Assembly: GCF_036373705.1 (NCBI RefSeq)
Contig: NW_027102660.1
Span: 372,001 to 436,000 of the forward strand
Reading direction: 5' to 3'
Source: Amia ocellicauda
Lineage: Eukaryota > Chordata > Actinopteri > Amiiformes > Amiidae
DNA: 64,000 nt
Part shown: one piece after another, positions 31,416-43,280 of the stretch
Numbering within the stretch: the first letter of the stretch is position 1
How the letters are laid out: each line of letters starts with the position of its first letter
Program-made: the position numbers and the translations under genes
Notes under the pieces: generated by a model
Seen by the model: the letters and a program-made list of their open reading frames with translations, nothing else
Databases searched by the model: none
Told to the model about the DNA's origin: nothing

Positions 31416-32304
31416 CAACCCGTCCTGGTGTTTCGAATAACTCCTATCGAAGCCGGCTGGTAAAACGCACACAGGCGTTTCCCGTGGGCCAGCCTGTGAG
31501 ATAAAGGTTTCTATTTTCACTGACCTATTTTGCATTGCTCAAGGGCACATCAGGACACTTTGGAAACTCTTTCAAAGGAAGAACGCCCTGAGCAATGACA
31601 AGACTTACACTTACCCCAACAAGGTGATGCTCAATGGCTTGTTCAAACAGCTGCTGCTCGTCTTGTGCCACCATCAGACAATCACAGAGCTATTGTGCCT
31701 TCTGCACCTTACGGTAGCAACAAATCTAACTACTGCTTTACTTTAACATTAATAATGACGGCGACTACGACGACAACAAGAACAACAACAACAACAACAA
31801 CATCAACAAGAACAACAACAACATCATCATCATCATCATCAGATTTTAATTAAAAGTGGCTACACCAGCGTTTACAATTTCAACCTGTCGACGGACGGAC
31901 GCTCTGAGTGCACCGATTTCGGGATACTTCGGAAACTCTTTCAAAGGCAGGACGCCCTGCGATCAGACAGTGCCTGCACTTAGCCCAACAAGGTGATGCT
32001 GAATGGCTTGTTCAAACGGCTGGTGGTCTTCCGTCACCACCAGACTATCAGAGCTATTTTGCGCCTTCAACTACATAAGAGTAACAGCAATGTCACCGAT
32101 CCTGCTACGGTCGTATTGCAACAGCAACGACATGTATCGATTTTAAAAGTGTCAGTTCCAGCGCCTCGCAAAGCTACCCTTCTGCGATCATTTGTTCTCA
32201 AGGTCAGGATTTCTTGCCACTCCGAGGAAGAGAAAACGACGGCCGGCCATGGGGCAGAGAGATGAGGACGGGTAACACGGCACTGGCACGCGTGCACCGC
32301 GGGT

Positions 32305-32377
32305 TGTTTCCGCCCAGTTTCGAACCAGGGACTTCTCGCGTGTGAGGCGAACATGATAGCCACTACACTACAGAAAC
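32305..32377 (-). tRNA. tRNA-Val: tRNA-Val(CAC), degenerate
   Basis: 73 nt on the minus strand with anticodon CAC and intact B box. Several G-U pairs in the acceptor, D, anticodon and T stems suggest decay; could be a pseudogene. Confidence 0.5.
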
Positions 32378-32943
32378 CAACCTGTCCTGGGGTTTCGATT
32401 GGCTCCCATCGAAGCAGGCTGGTAAAACGCGCACAGGCGTTTCCCGTGGGCCTGCCTGTGAGATAAAGGTTTCTATTTTCACTGACCTATATTGCATTGC
32501 TCAAGGGCACATCAGGACACTTTGGAAACTCTTTTAAAGGAAGAATGCCCTGAGCTATGACAAGACTTACACTTACCCCAACAAGGTGATGCTCAATGGC
32601 TTGTTCAAACAGCTGCTGCTCGTCTTGTGCCACCATCAGACAATCACAGAGCTATTGTGCCTTCTACACCTTACGGTAGCAACAAATCTAACTACTGCTT
32701 TACTTTAACAATAATAATGACGGCGACCACGATGACAGCAAGAACAACAACAACAACATCATCATCATCATCATCATCAGATTTTAATTAAAAGTGGCTA
32801 CACCAGCGTTTACAATTTCAACCTGTCGACGGACGGACGCTCTGAGAGCACCGATTTCGGGCACTCCAATGAAGAAAAGACACCCACCGCCTCCGGGGAA
32901 CCACGAGGGCAAGCAGGACGAAAAGGGCCAGCCCACAGCAGGC

Positions 32944-33016
32944 TGTTTCCGCCCGGTTTCGAACCGGGGACCTTTCGCGTGTTAGGCGAACGTGATAACC
33001 GCTACACTATGGAAAC
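32944..33016 (-). tRNA. tRNA-Val: tRNA-Val(AAC), one acceptor mismatch
   Basis: 73 nt on the minus strand, anticodon AAC, boxes intact. Base 7 is A and cannot pair with C66. Its duplicate at 42589 has the paired base. Confidence 0.65.
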
Positions 33017-33332
33017 TGACACCGCCACGTCTTGCTTCAAACGGTTACCGTTGAAGCCTGCTGGTAAAACGGGCTCAGGCATTTCAGGTCGGCTAGACTG
33101 TGAGATGGCGTCTGAAGTGCCGCGAAAGGATGCCATTTTCACAGACCTGTTTGGCATTGCTAAAGGGCACATCAGGACACTTCAGAAACTCTTTCAAAGG
33201 CAGGACGCCCTGCGCTCTGACAGTGCCTGCACTTAGCCCAACAAGGTGATGCTGAATGGCTTGTTCAAACGGCTGGTGGTCTTCCGTCACCACCAGACTA
33301 TCAGAGCTATACTGCGCCTTCAACTACTTAAG

Positions 33333-33516
33333 AGTAGATAGTAGGGTTTTTTGGGCGCGGCCTATTTTGTTATGACGTATGCCCTAAGCTTATTAATATT
33401 CCTACGTCATAATTGGGGGGCGTGATTTTAGGTAGAGTTATTTCCTTAATTATTCCTACGTCATATCCGTCAGAAAGTGTACACCCATAAAACCCTGAAC
33501 ATCAAGGCCACCCATA
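33333..33516 (+). repeat. Left terminal inverted repeat of element D
   Basis: 184 bp, nearly identical to those of B and C. Confidence 0.9.
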
Positions 33517-33635
33517 AATACCCCCACCCCTCTGAAGGCAACGCCCCGAAACTCTCCTCTCTATTTAAGAACCCGCGCTGCTTTTAGGCAATACCTCTTT
33601 AATTCTCAGCATCAGAAACATCCCGCTTCTTCAAC

Positions 33636-34346
33636 ATGTCCAGCGACATCAACATGAAACCCCGCAAGAAACAATCCCGGGCAAGGGTTCCTGTACTCAC
33701 CAATTTGAAGATTGAACGCTCCTGGGTGTTGTTCTGGGGGGCTCGACGGGGTTACCGCTTTAAAAGGGATCCCAGCTATGTTGGAGTGGAGCTTTTTGCT
33801 TTGGGAGAGAAGGAGGGTACGTTGGAACCTTTTGAGACGGTAATTGAATACTCTTATGAGGACTGGTTGAAGGTGATGGCCTGGAGAGATCTGGGGCTTG
33901 TGGATAAGACTCTAGAAGGCTTGCAAGAGGGTCCAAGAGAATGCGAAATGGAGTCTCCGACTCAGGGTTTTGAAAGGTGTGAATGGGAAAGCTTGCAGAA
34001 CTACGGTAGAGTGGTGAAGAGTCTATCTCTAACTACAGATCGTAAGGTTTTGTTTAGCAGTACCCTGATTACAAACCCTATTGAAGGGGGTGTGGAGGAT
34101 CCAGAAAAACAGGTTACTGAAATTATGTTTGACGCCGTGGACTGGCCGTTCTTGAAAGAGGTCATAAACTGTATAAATGATGGTTTTGACATCTTGACCA
34201 AATGTTCGCAACTGGATTTGGTTAGAAGGAGAATATGCTGGATTATGGATTATATATCCCCCTTGAATGACGACGACGATGATAAAACAGACGACGTGTG
34301 GGGTTTTGGAGGGGGGTCTGACGGCTCAGGGGCTACTCTCTTCTAA
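33636..34346 (+). CDS. Left-arm gene 1, unknown 236-aa protein (copy D)
   Basis: Complete frame, one or two residues different from B (for instance Arg for Gln at residue 16) and the same protein as E. Same TATA box and terminal repeat upstream. Confidence 0.75.
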   Translation: MSSDINMKPRKKQSRARVPVLTNLKIERSWVLFWGARRGYRFKRDPSYVGVELFALGEKEGTLEPFETVIEYSYEDWLKVMAWRDLGLVDKTLEGLQEGPRECEMESPTQGFERCEWESLQNYGRVVKSLSLTTDRKVLFSSTLITNPIEGGVEDPEKQVTEIMFDAVDWPFLKEVINCINDGFDILTKCSQLDLVRRRICWIMDYISPLNDDDDDKTDDVWGFGGGSDGSGATLF

Positions 34347-34424
34347 GAGGGCGGTGTGTCGTGACGTAGTGAAGAGATAGGATAAAAGGCGCAACAATTC
34401 AATCATGGTTTAAAATTAAAGAGA

Positions 34425-34943
34425 ATGTCTTACCTGAAAGCTGCGGACGTCGACAGGCTCTACAGGCCTCTTCAAACCCGGGATCACCCCTGGTTCTATT
34501 CCCCAGATTTTGTATACACTCTGGAACCCTTTGACTGCGGTTACTCTCCAAGACCTCAGACCCTGGACTGCTTCTGCAACTGGTTCTGTCATCAACACTC
34601 TGCAGCTAACCTGAGAGCGCTATTACACCATGTGCTTGACAGAAAAGTAGCCAACGCGAGCCTTTTCTCTACAGATTTAACCATCGATGAGGATCAACTT
34701 TCAAACCTGGAAAAGTTAATGGCTGCTGTAACAAAGACCGGGGGGTACGAACACTGGGATGAAGCGCTCAAGGGGGCCAAGAATGATATTAGGCCATTTC
34801 ATCAACATCTGTATGACCTTTTACTGAGCATGTTTAATACACCTCTGTTTACTTTTAAAATAGGTCATATTGTTGTTTTATTTACATATGTAACTGAGGT
34901 GTGTGCCTACAAGATAAAGAAACAGGTATATTTGTTGATATAG
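34425..34943 (+). pseudogene. Fusion of left-arm genes 2 and 3 (copy D)
   Basis: About 0.74 kb is missing at 34563, joining the first 46 codons of gene 2 in frame to gene 3 from residue 5 or so (LDCFCNWFC). The result is an open 172-codon frame, but the Cys/His part of gene 2 and the Met-Gly start of gene 3 are both lost. It has no TGA at codon 56 of gene 3, unlike B and C. Whether the chimera is made is unknown. Confidence 0.8.
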
Positions 34944-35115
34944 ATCAAGTAACCAATCATCTGATTTCTTTTTGTCTGGACCGTAGAAAAAATTGTTGTG
35001 TATGTTATACTTTTCTCAAATGTCTAAAAAGGGGTATCTGCTCTCCTGAAGTTGAATAAAAAACCTTGTATAAAAACTTTGCGCATAGTGTGGGTCTGTG
35101 TGGTTATTTGACAGA

Positions 35116-36207
35116 ATGACTCGGCAAGCTCCCCAAATGCAGGAACTATACTACAACCCAGCCAAGATTGGGGGTTTGGCGGGTAAGAAGGGTTTTCAAA
35201 GAGGACTCGCTGAGGCCGGAGTGAAGGTTAATGATGTGGTTGTTTCAGAATGGTTACGGGAACAAGACGCCTATACCTTACATAAACCTCTCAGGATTAA
35301 CTTTAAAAGAAACCGCGTATATGCAACTGACATAGACTCACAATGGCAAATGGATCTAGTCGATATGTCAAATTTATCAAAACATAACAATGGTCACAAA
35401 TTGATGTTGATGTGTATCGATGTGTTATCAAAATATGCCTGGGCTCGCATTCTACATAATAAAACAGGTCGGGCGGTGACAAGGGCCTTTGAGGATATAT
35501 TGTCCCAGGGTCGATGTCCTAAAAAACTGCAGACTGATAAAGGAAAAGAGTTTCTCAACAGAGAATTTCAGAATCTACTGAAGAGACACAAAATACATCA
35601 TTTCACCACCGGTAATGAGCTTAGGGCATCGGTAGTGGAGAGGTTTAACCGCACCATAAAGACCAAAATGTGGAGATATTTTACAGCGGTCAACACGTTC
35701 AAGTATTTTGATAAAGTTCAGGATTTTATCGATGCTTACAACCAAGGGTATCACACCAGTATTAAAATGAAGCCTAAAGATGTTGATCAAAGTAATTCTT
35801 TTAAGGTCTATAAAAAATTATACGGACCATTTATTAAGAAGGGAAAAACTACTTATAAGTTCAACATCGGTGATGTGGTTCGCGTTTCAAAGCTAAGGAG
35901 TACTTTTGCCAAAGGTTATGAAGAAACATTTTCTGACGAATATTTTACAGTTACCGAACAGTTGGCTAGAGACCCACCCGTGTACCGGTTAAAAGACTAT
36001 GACGGGGAGGATATAGAAGGAACGTTTTACGAAGCCGAGTTACAAAAAATTATTGTGGGTAAAGACAGTGTATACAGAGTTGAAAAGATATTAGCTGAAA
36101 AAACCCAGAACCGGAAAAAATATGTGTTGATGAAATGGCTTGGATGGCCTGAAAAGTTCAATAGTTGGGTCCCGGAACAACAGGTTTGCGATATTCAATC
36201 CTTATAA
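35116..36207 (+). CDS. DDE integrase with chromodomain (copy D), intact
   Basis: 363 aa, complete, with the same catalytic residues and chromodomain as B. The gene spans the crossover point of the tandem duplication: its first part is like E, its second part like C. Confidence 0.93.
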   Translation: MTRQAPQMQELYYNPAKIGGLAGKKGFQRGLAEAGVKVNDVVVSEWLREQDAYTLHKPLRINFKRNRVYATDIDSQWQMDLVDMSNLSKHNNGHKLMLMCIDVLSKYAWARILHNKTGRAVTRAFEDILSQGRCPKKLQTDKGKEFLNREFQNLLKRHKIHHFTTGNELRASVVERFNRTIKTKMWRYFTAVNTFKYFDKVQDFIDAYNQGYHTSIKMKPKDVDQSNSFKVYKKLYGPFIKKGKTTYKFNIGDVVRVSKLRSTFAKGYEETFSDEYFTVTEQLARDPPVYRLKDYDGEDIEGTFYEAELQKIIVGKDSVYRVEKILAEKTQNRKKYVLMKWLGWPEKFNSWVPEQQVCDIQSL

Positions 36208-36211
36208 CAAC

Positions 36212-36986
36212 ATGCCCGCGGGTGTGTTGGGGGCATTACTTTCGATTCTCAAGATGGAATCAGGAGGCTTCTACGTGACTCTACCCAGTAACGCCTCTCT
36301 CGATATATACCCTAAAAATGAAATATCCAGTTACACGGTACAATTTGGAAAATCTATAGATCTAAGGGGGTCGTGGGAAGTGGGGTTGGCGGAAATACAG
36401 TATCCTTACACTTGGGCTGTTTTACAAGATAAGGATGCCACTTTCGCCATTTTTGATGATGTTAAAAAGAGTCAATGGACATTCACGATACAAGGAGGTT
36501 ATTATGACAATGTGGATAAAATATTAGATGAGATGCATAAACAGTTCTCAGAAGGCACCCCCAACATCAAGCTATATTACAACCCTATTAAAAACAGAGT
36601 GTACAAGGTGTCAAAACCAGGTATTAGCATTCAAACCAGCGGCCAACTGGGGCGTATATTTGGGATCTATTCTGACACAGAGAGCAGGTTCTCAGAAGTG
36701 GTGGGGCGGCTTTTACACTCTTTATGTGTATACGGATATCATAACCCACCAGAGGGTCGGGGATAGTTATGTCCCCCTTTTGAGAAATGTACTTATTAAA
36801 GGTAAAAGCAATGACATGGTCACAATTACTTATGACAAGCCACACTACGTACCAGTCTCAAAGACCCAATTTGACAACATCACGATCGAAGTAAAATCGG
36901 ATCAGAATATCAACGTACCCTTCCGCTTCAGTAAAGTTATTGTCAAACTACATTTTCGACCCCTGAAACAGTTTGTACATTATTAA
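36212..36986 (+). pseudogene. Penton-like minor capsid protein (copy D), frameshifted
   Basis: Both candidate starts (MPAGVL at 36212 and MESGG at 36254) are present. The shared frameshift lies near 36704. Confidence 0.82.
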
Positions 36987-36987
36987 A

Positions 36988-37476
36988 ATGGCTACCTCGA
37001 GGGGTTATGTAGATCCTAGCGCCTATGTGGATTATTACAAGATGCAAGCCGGGAACGGCTTGCCCGGTTTTGTAGGAGCCCCCACAATGTATGGCGCCGG
37101 TCTAGGAGGACTCTTTCATGGTCTCTTTAGAATGGCCGTACCCCTGCTTAAGAGAGGCTTTGCTATAGCCAGACCCCACTTGAAATCAGCGGCTAAAAAT
37201 ATTGTTAGTGACGTGTTCACCAATGTTATGAACCGGGCAGCTAGCCATGAGCATCAGGAGGGTTCGGGTCTCATGGTAATGGCGAGGAGGGGGGGTAAAA
37301 GAAGAAACAGCATGTGTCCACCAGGGCGACGAAGATCCGTGGCTAACAAAAAACGAAGAATCTCTCATTCTCCAACATATCGTGGAAACACTCGGAGAAG
37401 GAAGCAGCACAAGAAAAAACCTGCAAAAAGAAAGTCTCAAAGAAAGAAAAATAGAGCCTCAGGATACATCTTTTAA
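36988..37476 (+). CDS. Basic pVI/pX-like capsid-core protein (copy D), intact
   Basis: 162 aa, same protein as in C, as expected from the duplication. Confidence 0.8.
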   Translation: MATSRGYVDPSAYVDYYKMQAGNGLPGFVGAPTMYGAGLGGLFHGLFRMAVPLLKRGFAIARPHLKSAAKNIVSDVFTNVMNRAASHEHQEGSGLMVMARRGGKRRNSMCPPGRRRSVANKKRRISHSPTYRGNTRRRKQHKKKPAKRKSQRKKNRASGYIF

Positions 37477-37478
37477 AC

Positions 37479-38794
37479 ATGTCTTTTGTCAACAGTCTAT
37501 CGGAAGAATGCGTCAAATCAGAACTGGATCTGTTTACAGTTCCATACACTCAAACGAGTATAGATAAGATCATATATGTAGAGATTCCCCCTCTTTCTGC
37601 AATTTCAGACACGGCCCCTCTGGAGTTTTTTATAGCTGGCAATGGCGAGGATTATATTGATTTGAATAACACATTTATTTTAATGAACTGTAAAGTGACT
37701 GATTAGGATGGCGATGCAATCGAGAAGACGGCCAACGCTGGGGTCATCAATTAATCAATTACCCGGTGGCCACCATGTTTTCACAGGTGGATGTGACCCT
37801 GGGAGATCGGCTCATTAGTCAAAGCAGCAATACTTACCCCTATAGAGTCATGATGGAGTGTATCCTTAATTATAGTGAGGAGACCCTAAGCAAACAGTTC
37901 AGCCCCGGCCTTCTCTTCAAAGACATCCCGGAAGCTATGGACGACAAGGATCCAGAGGGACTCAATAAGGGTTTGCAAAAAAGATCGGCCTTTTCAACAG
38001 AAGGGAGGACCTTTGAGCTAATGGGGCATATCCATGCAGACATATTTTTCCAAGAAAAACTCATGCTCAACGGGGTAGACATTAAAATTAAAATGATCCG
38101 TAGTAAAAGTGCTTTTTGTCTGATGACCCCTGATACGGAAAAATATAAACTGACCATATTATCGGCCTCGCTGTTTGTGAAATAAGTGTCCGTCTCCCCG
38201 GCGGTTAAACTAGGACACGCGCTGGCGTTAGTGACGGCAAACGCCAAGTACCCGATCGAAAGAGTCTATATGAAAGTCCACAGTATCCCCGCAGGGACAC
38301 GGGTGATGAACCAGGAAAATCTGTTTCTAGGACAGCTCCCAAAACAGGTTATTATAGGTCTCGTGGATAATGATGCATTTACCGGGGTTTACAACAAGAA
38401 CACCTTTAACTTTAAACATTATAACGCGGAATTTATAGCATTGTACGTCGATGGTGTGCAGGTTCCATCCAGACCTTTTCAACCTGACTTTGAAAACGGC
38501 AATGCGGTTCGTGAATATTACAGTCTAGTACTGGCTACGGGTCGCCATCTCAAGGATCAAACTCTGCTGATCGATCGCCGGGAATACTGCAGCGGTTACA
38601 CCCTGTATGGTTTCAACCTGACCCCTGACGAAGAGTGTGGACAACATATTTCACTGATGAAGACGGGCAATATGCGTTTGGAGATGCGTTTCAAGCAGCC
38701 TCTACCACACACTGTAAATATGGTCGTGTATGCTGTGTTTGACAACATTATTGAGGTGAATCAGAGGAGAAACGTTCCGTATGATTATTATTAA
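37479..38794 (+). pseudogene. Major capsid protein (copy D), broken
   Basis: Same three breaks as C (TAG at codon 76, 8-bp duplication, TAA near 38183), plus one private Ser-to-Phe change. Confidence 0.88.
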
Positions 38795-38795
38795 A

Positions 38796-39149
38796 ATGAA
38801 CACCAGAGAGCTCAACCACATCATGAATGCCCTGGCCGGCTCACGGAAACTGTTTCAAGGAGTCTACGCCTGCGATCAGCTGCCTAAATTTAAGATCAAG
38901 AATTTACCTGCAATGTACATAATCAACACACACCCTAAAAATATGCCCGGAGAACATTGGCTGGCTATTTATCTAAGGGAGGACCACCGTGGTGAATTTT
39001 TTGATTCCTATGCAAACCCCCCGGATTTCAGACCTTTCCCTCGGAAGATCAATAACTTTCTGCTCAACAACTGTCAAGAAACCATTTACAGCGGTCGTCA
39101 AGTACAAAGTCTTCAGACCTTCACTTGTGGTCAGCACTGTGTGCACTAG
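38796..39149 (+). pseudogene. Adenain-like protease (copy D), truncated
   Basis: Same 117-codon truncated frame as in C, ending in host repeat DNA. Confidence 0.88.
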
Positions 39150-39167
39150 CACGCATGCACCGCGGGT

Positions 39168-39240
39168 TGTTTCCGCCCGGTTTCGAACCAGGGACCTTTC
39201 GCGTGTGAGGCGAACGTGATAGCCACTACACTACGGAAAC
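39168..39240 (-). tRNA. tRNA-Val: tRNA-Val(CAC)
   Basis: Duplicate of 29523-29595; intact cloverleaf and promoter boxes. Confidence 0.83.
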
Positions 39241-39338
39241 CGACCTGTCCTGGTGTTTCGAATGGCTCCCATCGAAGCCGGCTGGTAAAACGCGCACAGG
39301 CGTTTCCCGTGGGCCAGCCTGTGAGATAAAGGTTTCTA

Positions 39339-40523
39339 CACTCACCTAAAGGATTATTAGGAACACCTGTTCAATAACCAACCAATCATATGGCAGTTGC
39401 TTCAATGCATTTAGGGGTGTGGTCCTGGTCAAGACAATCTCCTGAACTCCAAACTGAAAGTCTGAATGGGAAAGAAAGGTGATTTAAGCAATTTTGAGCG
39501 TGGCATGGTTGTTGGTGCCAGACGGGCTGGTCTGAGTATTTCACAATCTGCTCAGTTACTGGGATTTTCACGCACAACCATTTCTAGGGTTTACAAAGAA
39601 TGGTGTGAAAAGGGAAAAACATCCAGTATGCGGCAGTCCTGTGGGCGAAAATGCCTTGTTGATGCTAGAGGTCAGAGGAGAATGGGCCGACTGATTCAAG
39701 CTGATAGAAGAGCAACTTTGACTGAAATAACCACTCGTTACAACCGAGGTATGCAGCAAAGCATTTGTGAAGCCACAACACGTACAACCTTGAGGCGGAT
39801 GGGCTACAACAGCAGAAGACCCCACCGGGTACCACTCATCTCCACTACAAATAGGAAAAAGAGGCTACAATTTGCACAAACTCACCAAAATTGGACAGTT
39901 GTTGCCTGGTCTGATGAGTCTCGATTTCTGTTGAGACATTCAGATGGTAGAGTCAGAATTTGACGTAAACAGAATGAGAACATGGATCCATCATGCCTTG
40001 TTACCACTGTGCAGGCTGGTGGTGGTGGTGTAATGGTGTGGGGGATGTTTTCTTGGCACACTTTAGGCTCCTTAGTGCCAATTGGGCATCGTTTAAATGC
40101 CACGGCCTACCTGAGCATTGTTTCTGACCATGTCCATCCCTTTATGACCACCATGTACCCATCCTCTGATGGCTACTTCCAGCAGGATAATGCACCATGT
40201 CACAAAGGTTGAATCATTTCAAATTGGTTTCTTGAACATGACAATGAGTTCACTGTACTAAACTGGCCCCCACAGTCACCAGATCTCAACCCAATAGAGC
40301 ATCTTTGGGATGTGGTGGAACGGGAGCTTCGTGCCCTGGATGTGCATCCCACAAATCTCCATCAACTGCAAGATGCTATCCTATCAATATGGGCCAACAT
40401 TTCTAAAGAATGCTTTCAGCACCTTGTTGAATCAATGCCACGTAGAATTAAGTCAGTTCTGAAGGCGAAAGGGTGTCAAACATAGTATTAGTATGGTGTT
40501 CCTAATAATCCTTTAGGTGAGTG
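39339..40523 (+). mobile_element. Tc1/mariner element, second copy
   Basis: Same element at the same host position 9,645 bp further on, with TA at 39337-39338 and 40524-40525. It arose by the segmental duplication, not by a new insertion. Confidence 0.92.
39466..40485 (+). pseudogene. Tc1-like transposase, second copy, two internal stops
   Basis: Same two TGA codons as the first copy (near 39961 and 40210), so the transposase was dead before duplication. Confidence 0.9.
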
Positions 40524-40987
40524 TATTTTCACTGACCTATTTTGCATTGCTCAAGGACACATCAGGACACTTTGGAAACTCTTTCAAAGGAAGAACGCCC
40601 TGAGCTATGACAAGACTTACACTTACCCCAACAAGGTGATGCTCAATGGCTTGTTCAAACAGCTGCTGCTCGTCTTGTGCCACCATCAGACAATCACAGA
40701 GCTATTGTGCCTTCTACACCTTACGGTAGCTTTACTTTAACAATAATAATGACGGCGACCACGACGACAAAAAGAAAAACAAGAACAACAACAACAACAA
40801 CAAGAACAATAACATCATCATCAGATTTTAATTAAAAGTGGCTACACCAGCGTTTACAATTTCAACCTGTCGACGGACGGACGCTCTGAGTCCAACAATT
40901 TCGGGAACTCCAATGAAGAAAAGCCACCTACCGCCTCTGGGGAACCACGAGGGCAAGCAGGACGAAAAGGGCCGGCCCACAGCAGGC

Positions 40988-41060
40988 TCTTTCCGCCCGG
41001 TTTCAAACCGGGGACCTTTCGTGCGTTAGGCGAACGTGATAGCCACTACACTACGGAAAC
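40988..41060 (-). pseudogene. tRNA-Val(AAC) pseudogene
   Basis: Duplicate of 31343-31415 with the same mismatches. Confidence 0.7.
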
Positions 41061-41949
41061 CAACCCGTCCTGGTGTTTCGAATAACTCCTATCGAAGCCG
41101 GCTGGTAAAACGCACACAGGCGTTTCCCGTGGGCCAGCCTGTGAGATAAAGGTTTCTATTTTCACTGACCTATTTTGCATTGCTCAAGGGCACATCAGGA
41201 CACTTTGGAAACTCTTTCAAAGGAAGAACGCCCTGAGCAATGACAAGACTTACACTTACCCCAACAAGGTGATGCTCAATGGCTTGTTCAAACAGCTGCT
41301 GCTCGTCTTGTGCCACCATCAGACAATCACAGAGCTATTGTGCCTTCTGCACCTTACGGTAGCAACAAATCTAACTACTGCTTTACTTTAACATTAATAA
41401 TGACGGCGACTACGACGACAACAAGAACAACAACAACAACAACAACATCAACAAGAACAACAACAACATCATCATCATCATCATCAGATTTTAATTAAAA
41501 GTGGCTACACCAGCGTTTACAATTTCAACCTGTCGACGGACGGACGCTCTGAGTGCACCGATTTCGGGATACTTCGGAAACTCTTTCAAAGGCAGGACGC
41601 CCTGCGATCAGACAGTGCCTGCACTTAGCCCAACAAGGTGATGCTGAATGGCTTGTTCAAACGGCTGGTGGTCTTCCGTCACCACCAGACTATCAGAGCT
41701 ATTTTGCGCCTTCAACTACATAAGAGTAACAGCAATGTCACCGATCCTGCTACGGTCGTATTGCAACAGCAACGACATGTATCGATTTTAAAAGTGTCAG
41801 TTCCAGCGCCTCGCAAAGCTACCCTTCTGCGATCATTTGTTCTCAAGGTCAGGATTTCTTGCCACTCCGAGGAAGAGAAAACGACGGCCGGCCATGGGGC
41901 AGAGAGATGAGGACGGGTAACACGGCACTGGCACGCGTGCACCGCGGGT

Positions 41950-42022
41950 TGTTTCCGCCCAGTTTCGAACCAGGGACTTCTCGCGTGTGAGGCGAACATG
42001 ATAGCCACTACACTACAGAAAC
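41950..42022 (-). tRNA. tRNA-Val: tRNA-Val(CAC), degenerate
   Basis: Duplicate of 32305-32377 with the same weak pairs. Confidence 0.5.
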
Positions 42023-42588
42023 CAACCTGTCCTGGGGTTTCGATTGGCTCCCATCGAAGCAGGCTGGTAAAACGCGCACAGGCGTTTCCCGTGGGCCTGC
42101 CTGTGAGATAAAGGTTTCTATTTTCACTGACCTATATTGCATTGCTCAAGGGCACATCAGGACACTTTGGAAACTCTTTTAAAGGAAGAATGCCCTGAGC
42201 TATGACAAGACTTACACTTACCCCAACAAGGTGATGCTCAATGGCTTGTTCAAACAGCTGCTGCTCGTCTTGTGCCACCATCAGACAATCACAGAGCTAT
42301 TGTGCCTTCTACACCTTACGGTAGCAACAAATCTAACTACTGCTTTACTTTAACAATAATAATGACGGCGACCACGATGACAGCAAGAACAACAACAACA
42401 ACATCATCATCATCATCATCATCAGATTTTAATTAAAAGTGGCTACACCAGCGTTTACAATTTCAACCTGTCGACGGACGGACGCTCTGAGAGCACCGAT
42501 TTCGGGCACTCCAATGAAGAAAAGCTACCCACCGCCTCCGGGGAACCACGAGGGCAAACAGGACGAAAAGGGCCGGCCCACAGCAGGC

Positions 42589-42661
42589 TGTTTCCGCCCG
42601 GTTTCGAACCGGGGACCTTTCGCGTGTTAGGCGAACGTGATAACCGCTACACTACGGAAAC
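42589..42661 (-). tRNA. tRNA-Val: tRNA-Val(AAC)
   Basis: 73 nt on the minus strand, anticodon AAC, all stems paired and both promoter boxes present. Lies about 0.3 kb from the left end of element E. Confidence 0.85.
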
Positions 42662-42977
42662 TGACACCGCCATGTCTTGCTTCAAACGGTTACCGTTGAA
42701 GCCTGCTGGTAAAACGGGCTCAGGCATTTCAGGTCGGCTAGACTGTGAGATGGCGTCTGAAGTGCCGCGAAAGGATGCCATTTTCACAGACCTGTTTGGC
42801 ATTGCTAAAGGGCACATCAGGACACTTCGGAAACTCTTTCAAAGGCAGGACGCCCTGCGCTCTGACAGTGCCTGCACTTAGCCCAACAAGGTGATGCTGA
42901 ATGGCTTGTTCAAACGGCTGGTGGTCTTCCGTCACCACCAGACTATCAGAGCTATACTGCGCCTTCAACTACATAAG

Positions 42978-43161
42978 AGTAGATAGTAGGGTTTTTTGGG
43001 CGCGGCCTATTTTGTTATGACGTATGCCCTAAGCTTATTAATATTCCTATGTCATAATTGGGGGGCGTGATTTTAGGTAGAGTTATTTCCTTAATTATTC
43101 CTACGTCATATCCGTCAGAAAGTGTACACCCATAAAACCCTGAACATCAAGGCCACCCATA
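42978..43161 (+). repeat. Left terminal inverted repeat of element E
   Basis: 184 bp. The second CRE-like motif is changed (TATGTCA instead of TACGTCA at about 43048). Confidence 0.93.
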
Positions 43162-43280
43162 AATACCCCCACCCCTCTGAAGGCAACGCCCCGAAACTCT
43201 CCTCTCTATTTAAGAACCCGCGCTGCTTTTAGGCAATACCTCTTTAATTCTCAGCATCAGAAACATCCCGCTTCTTCAAC

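Larger units (their letters stand above)
29505..33332. repeat. Host tRNA-Val array between C and D, with a Tc1 insertion
   Basis: About 2.6 kb of host repeat (four tRNA-type units) plus one 1,185-bp Tc1. Units contain CAA/CAT microsatellites (31138-31178, 31780-31838, 32740-32779) and a recurrent 3' segment (GGCGTTTCCCGTGGGCC...). An uninterrupted copy of the element insertion site lies at 32071-32086. The last unit ends with CTTAAG (33327-33332), a one-base variant of the usual target hexamer CATAAG. Confidence 0.78.
25636..35280. repeat. Tandem duplication of 9,645 bp, first copy
   Basis: From inside the integrase of C to inside the integrase of D, every landmark recurs exactly 9,645 bp later (Tc1, tRNAs, penton, capsid, protease truncation). 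The exact ends are uncertain by about 340 bp: C differs from D up to 25634, and D differs from E from about 35622 on. A few substitutions separate the copies. Confidence 0.8.
33333..39149 (+). mobile_element. Element D: left 5.8 kb of a Polinton/adintovirus copy
   Basis: Starts after CTTAAG and ends inside the protease at the same base as C. The left part (to about 35280) matches E, including a 0.74-kb deletion that fuses genes 2 and 3; the right part matches C. It is therefore a recombinant produced with the 9.6-kb duplication. Confidence 0.88.
39150..42977. repeat. Host tRNA-Val array between D and E, with Tc1
   Basis: Duplicate of 29505-33332. Ends with CATAAG at 42972-42977, the left target hexamer of E. 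Confidence 0.78.

Noticed and set aside
31665-31853. Thr- and Ser-rich frame
   Set aside because: It is translation of the CAA/CAT microsatellite in the host unit.
34540-34580. The D/E deletion and the C gene 1 deletion as removed introns (a processed copy)
   Set aside because: The missing segments do not begin and end with GT-AG or GC-AG, and flanking introns of the element are still present.
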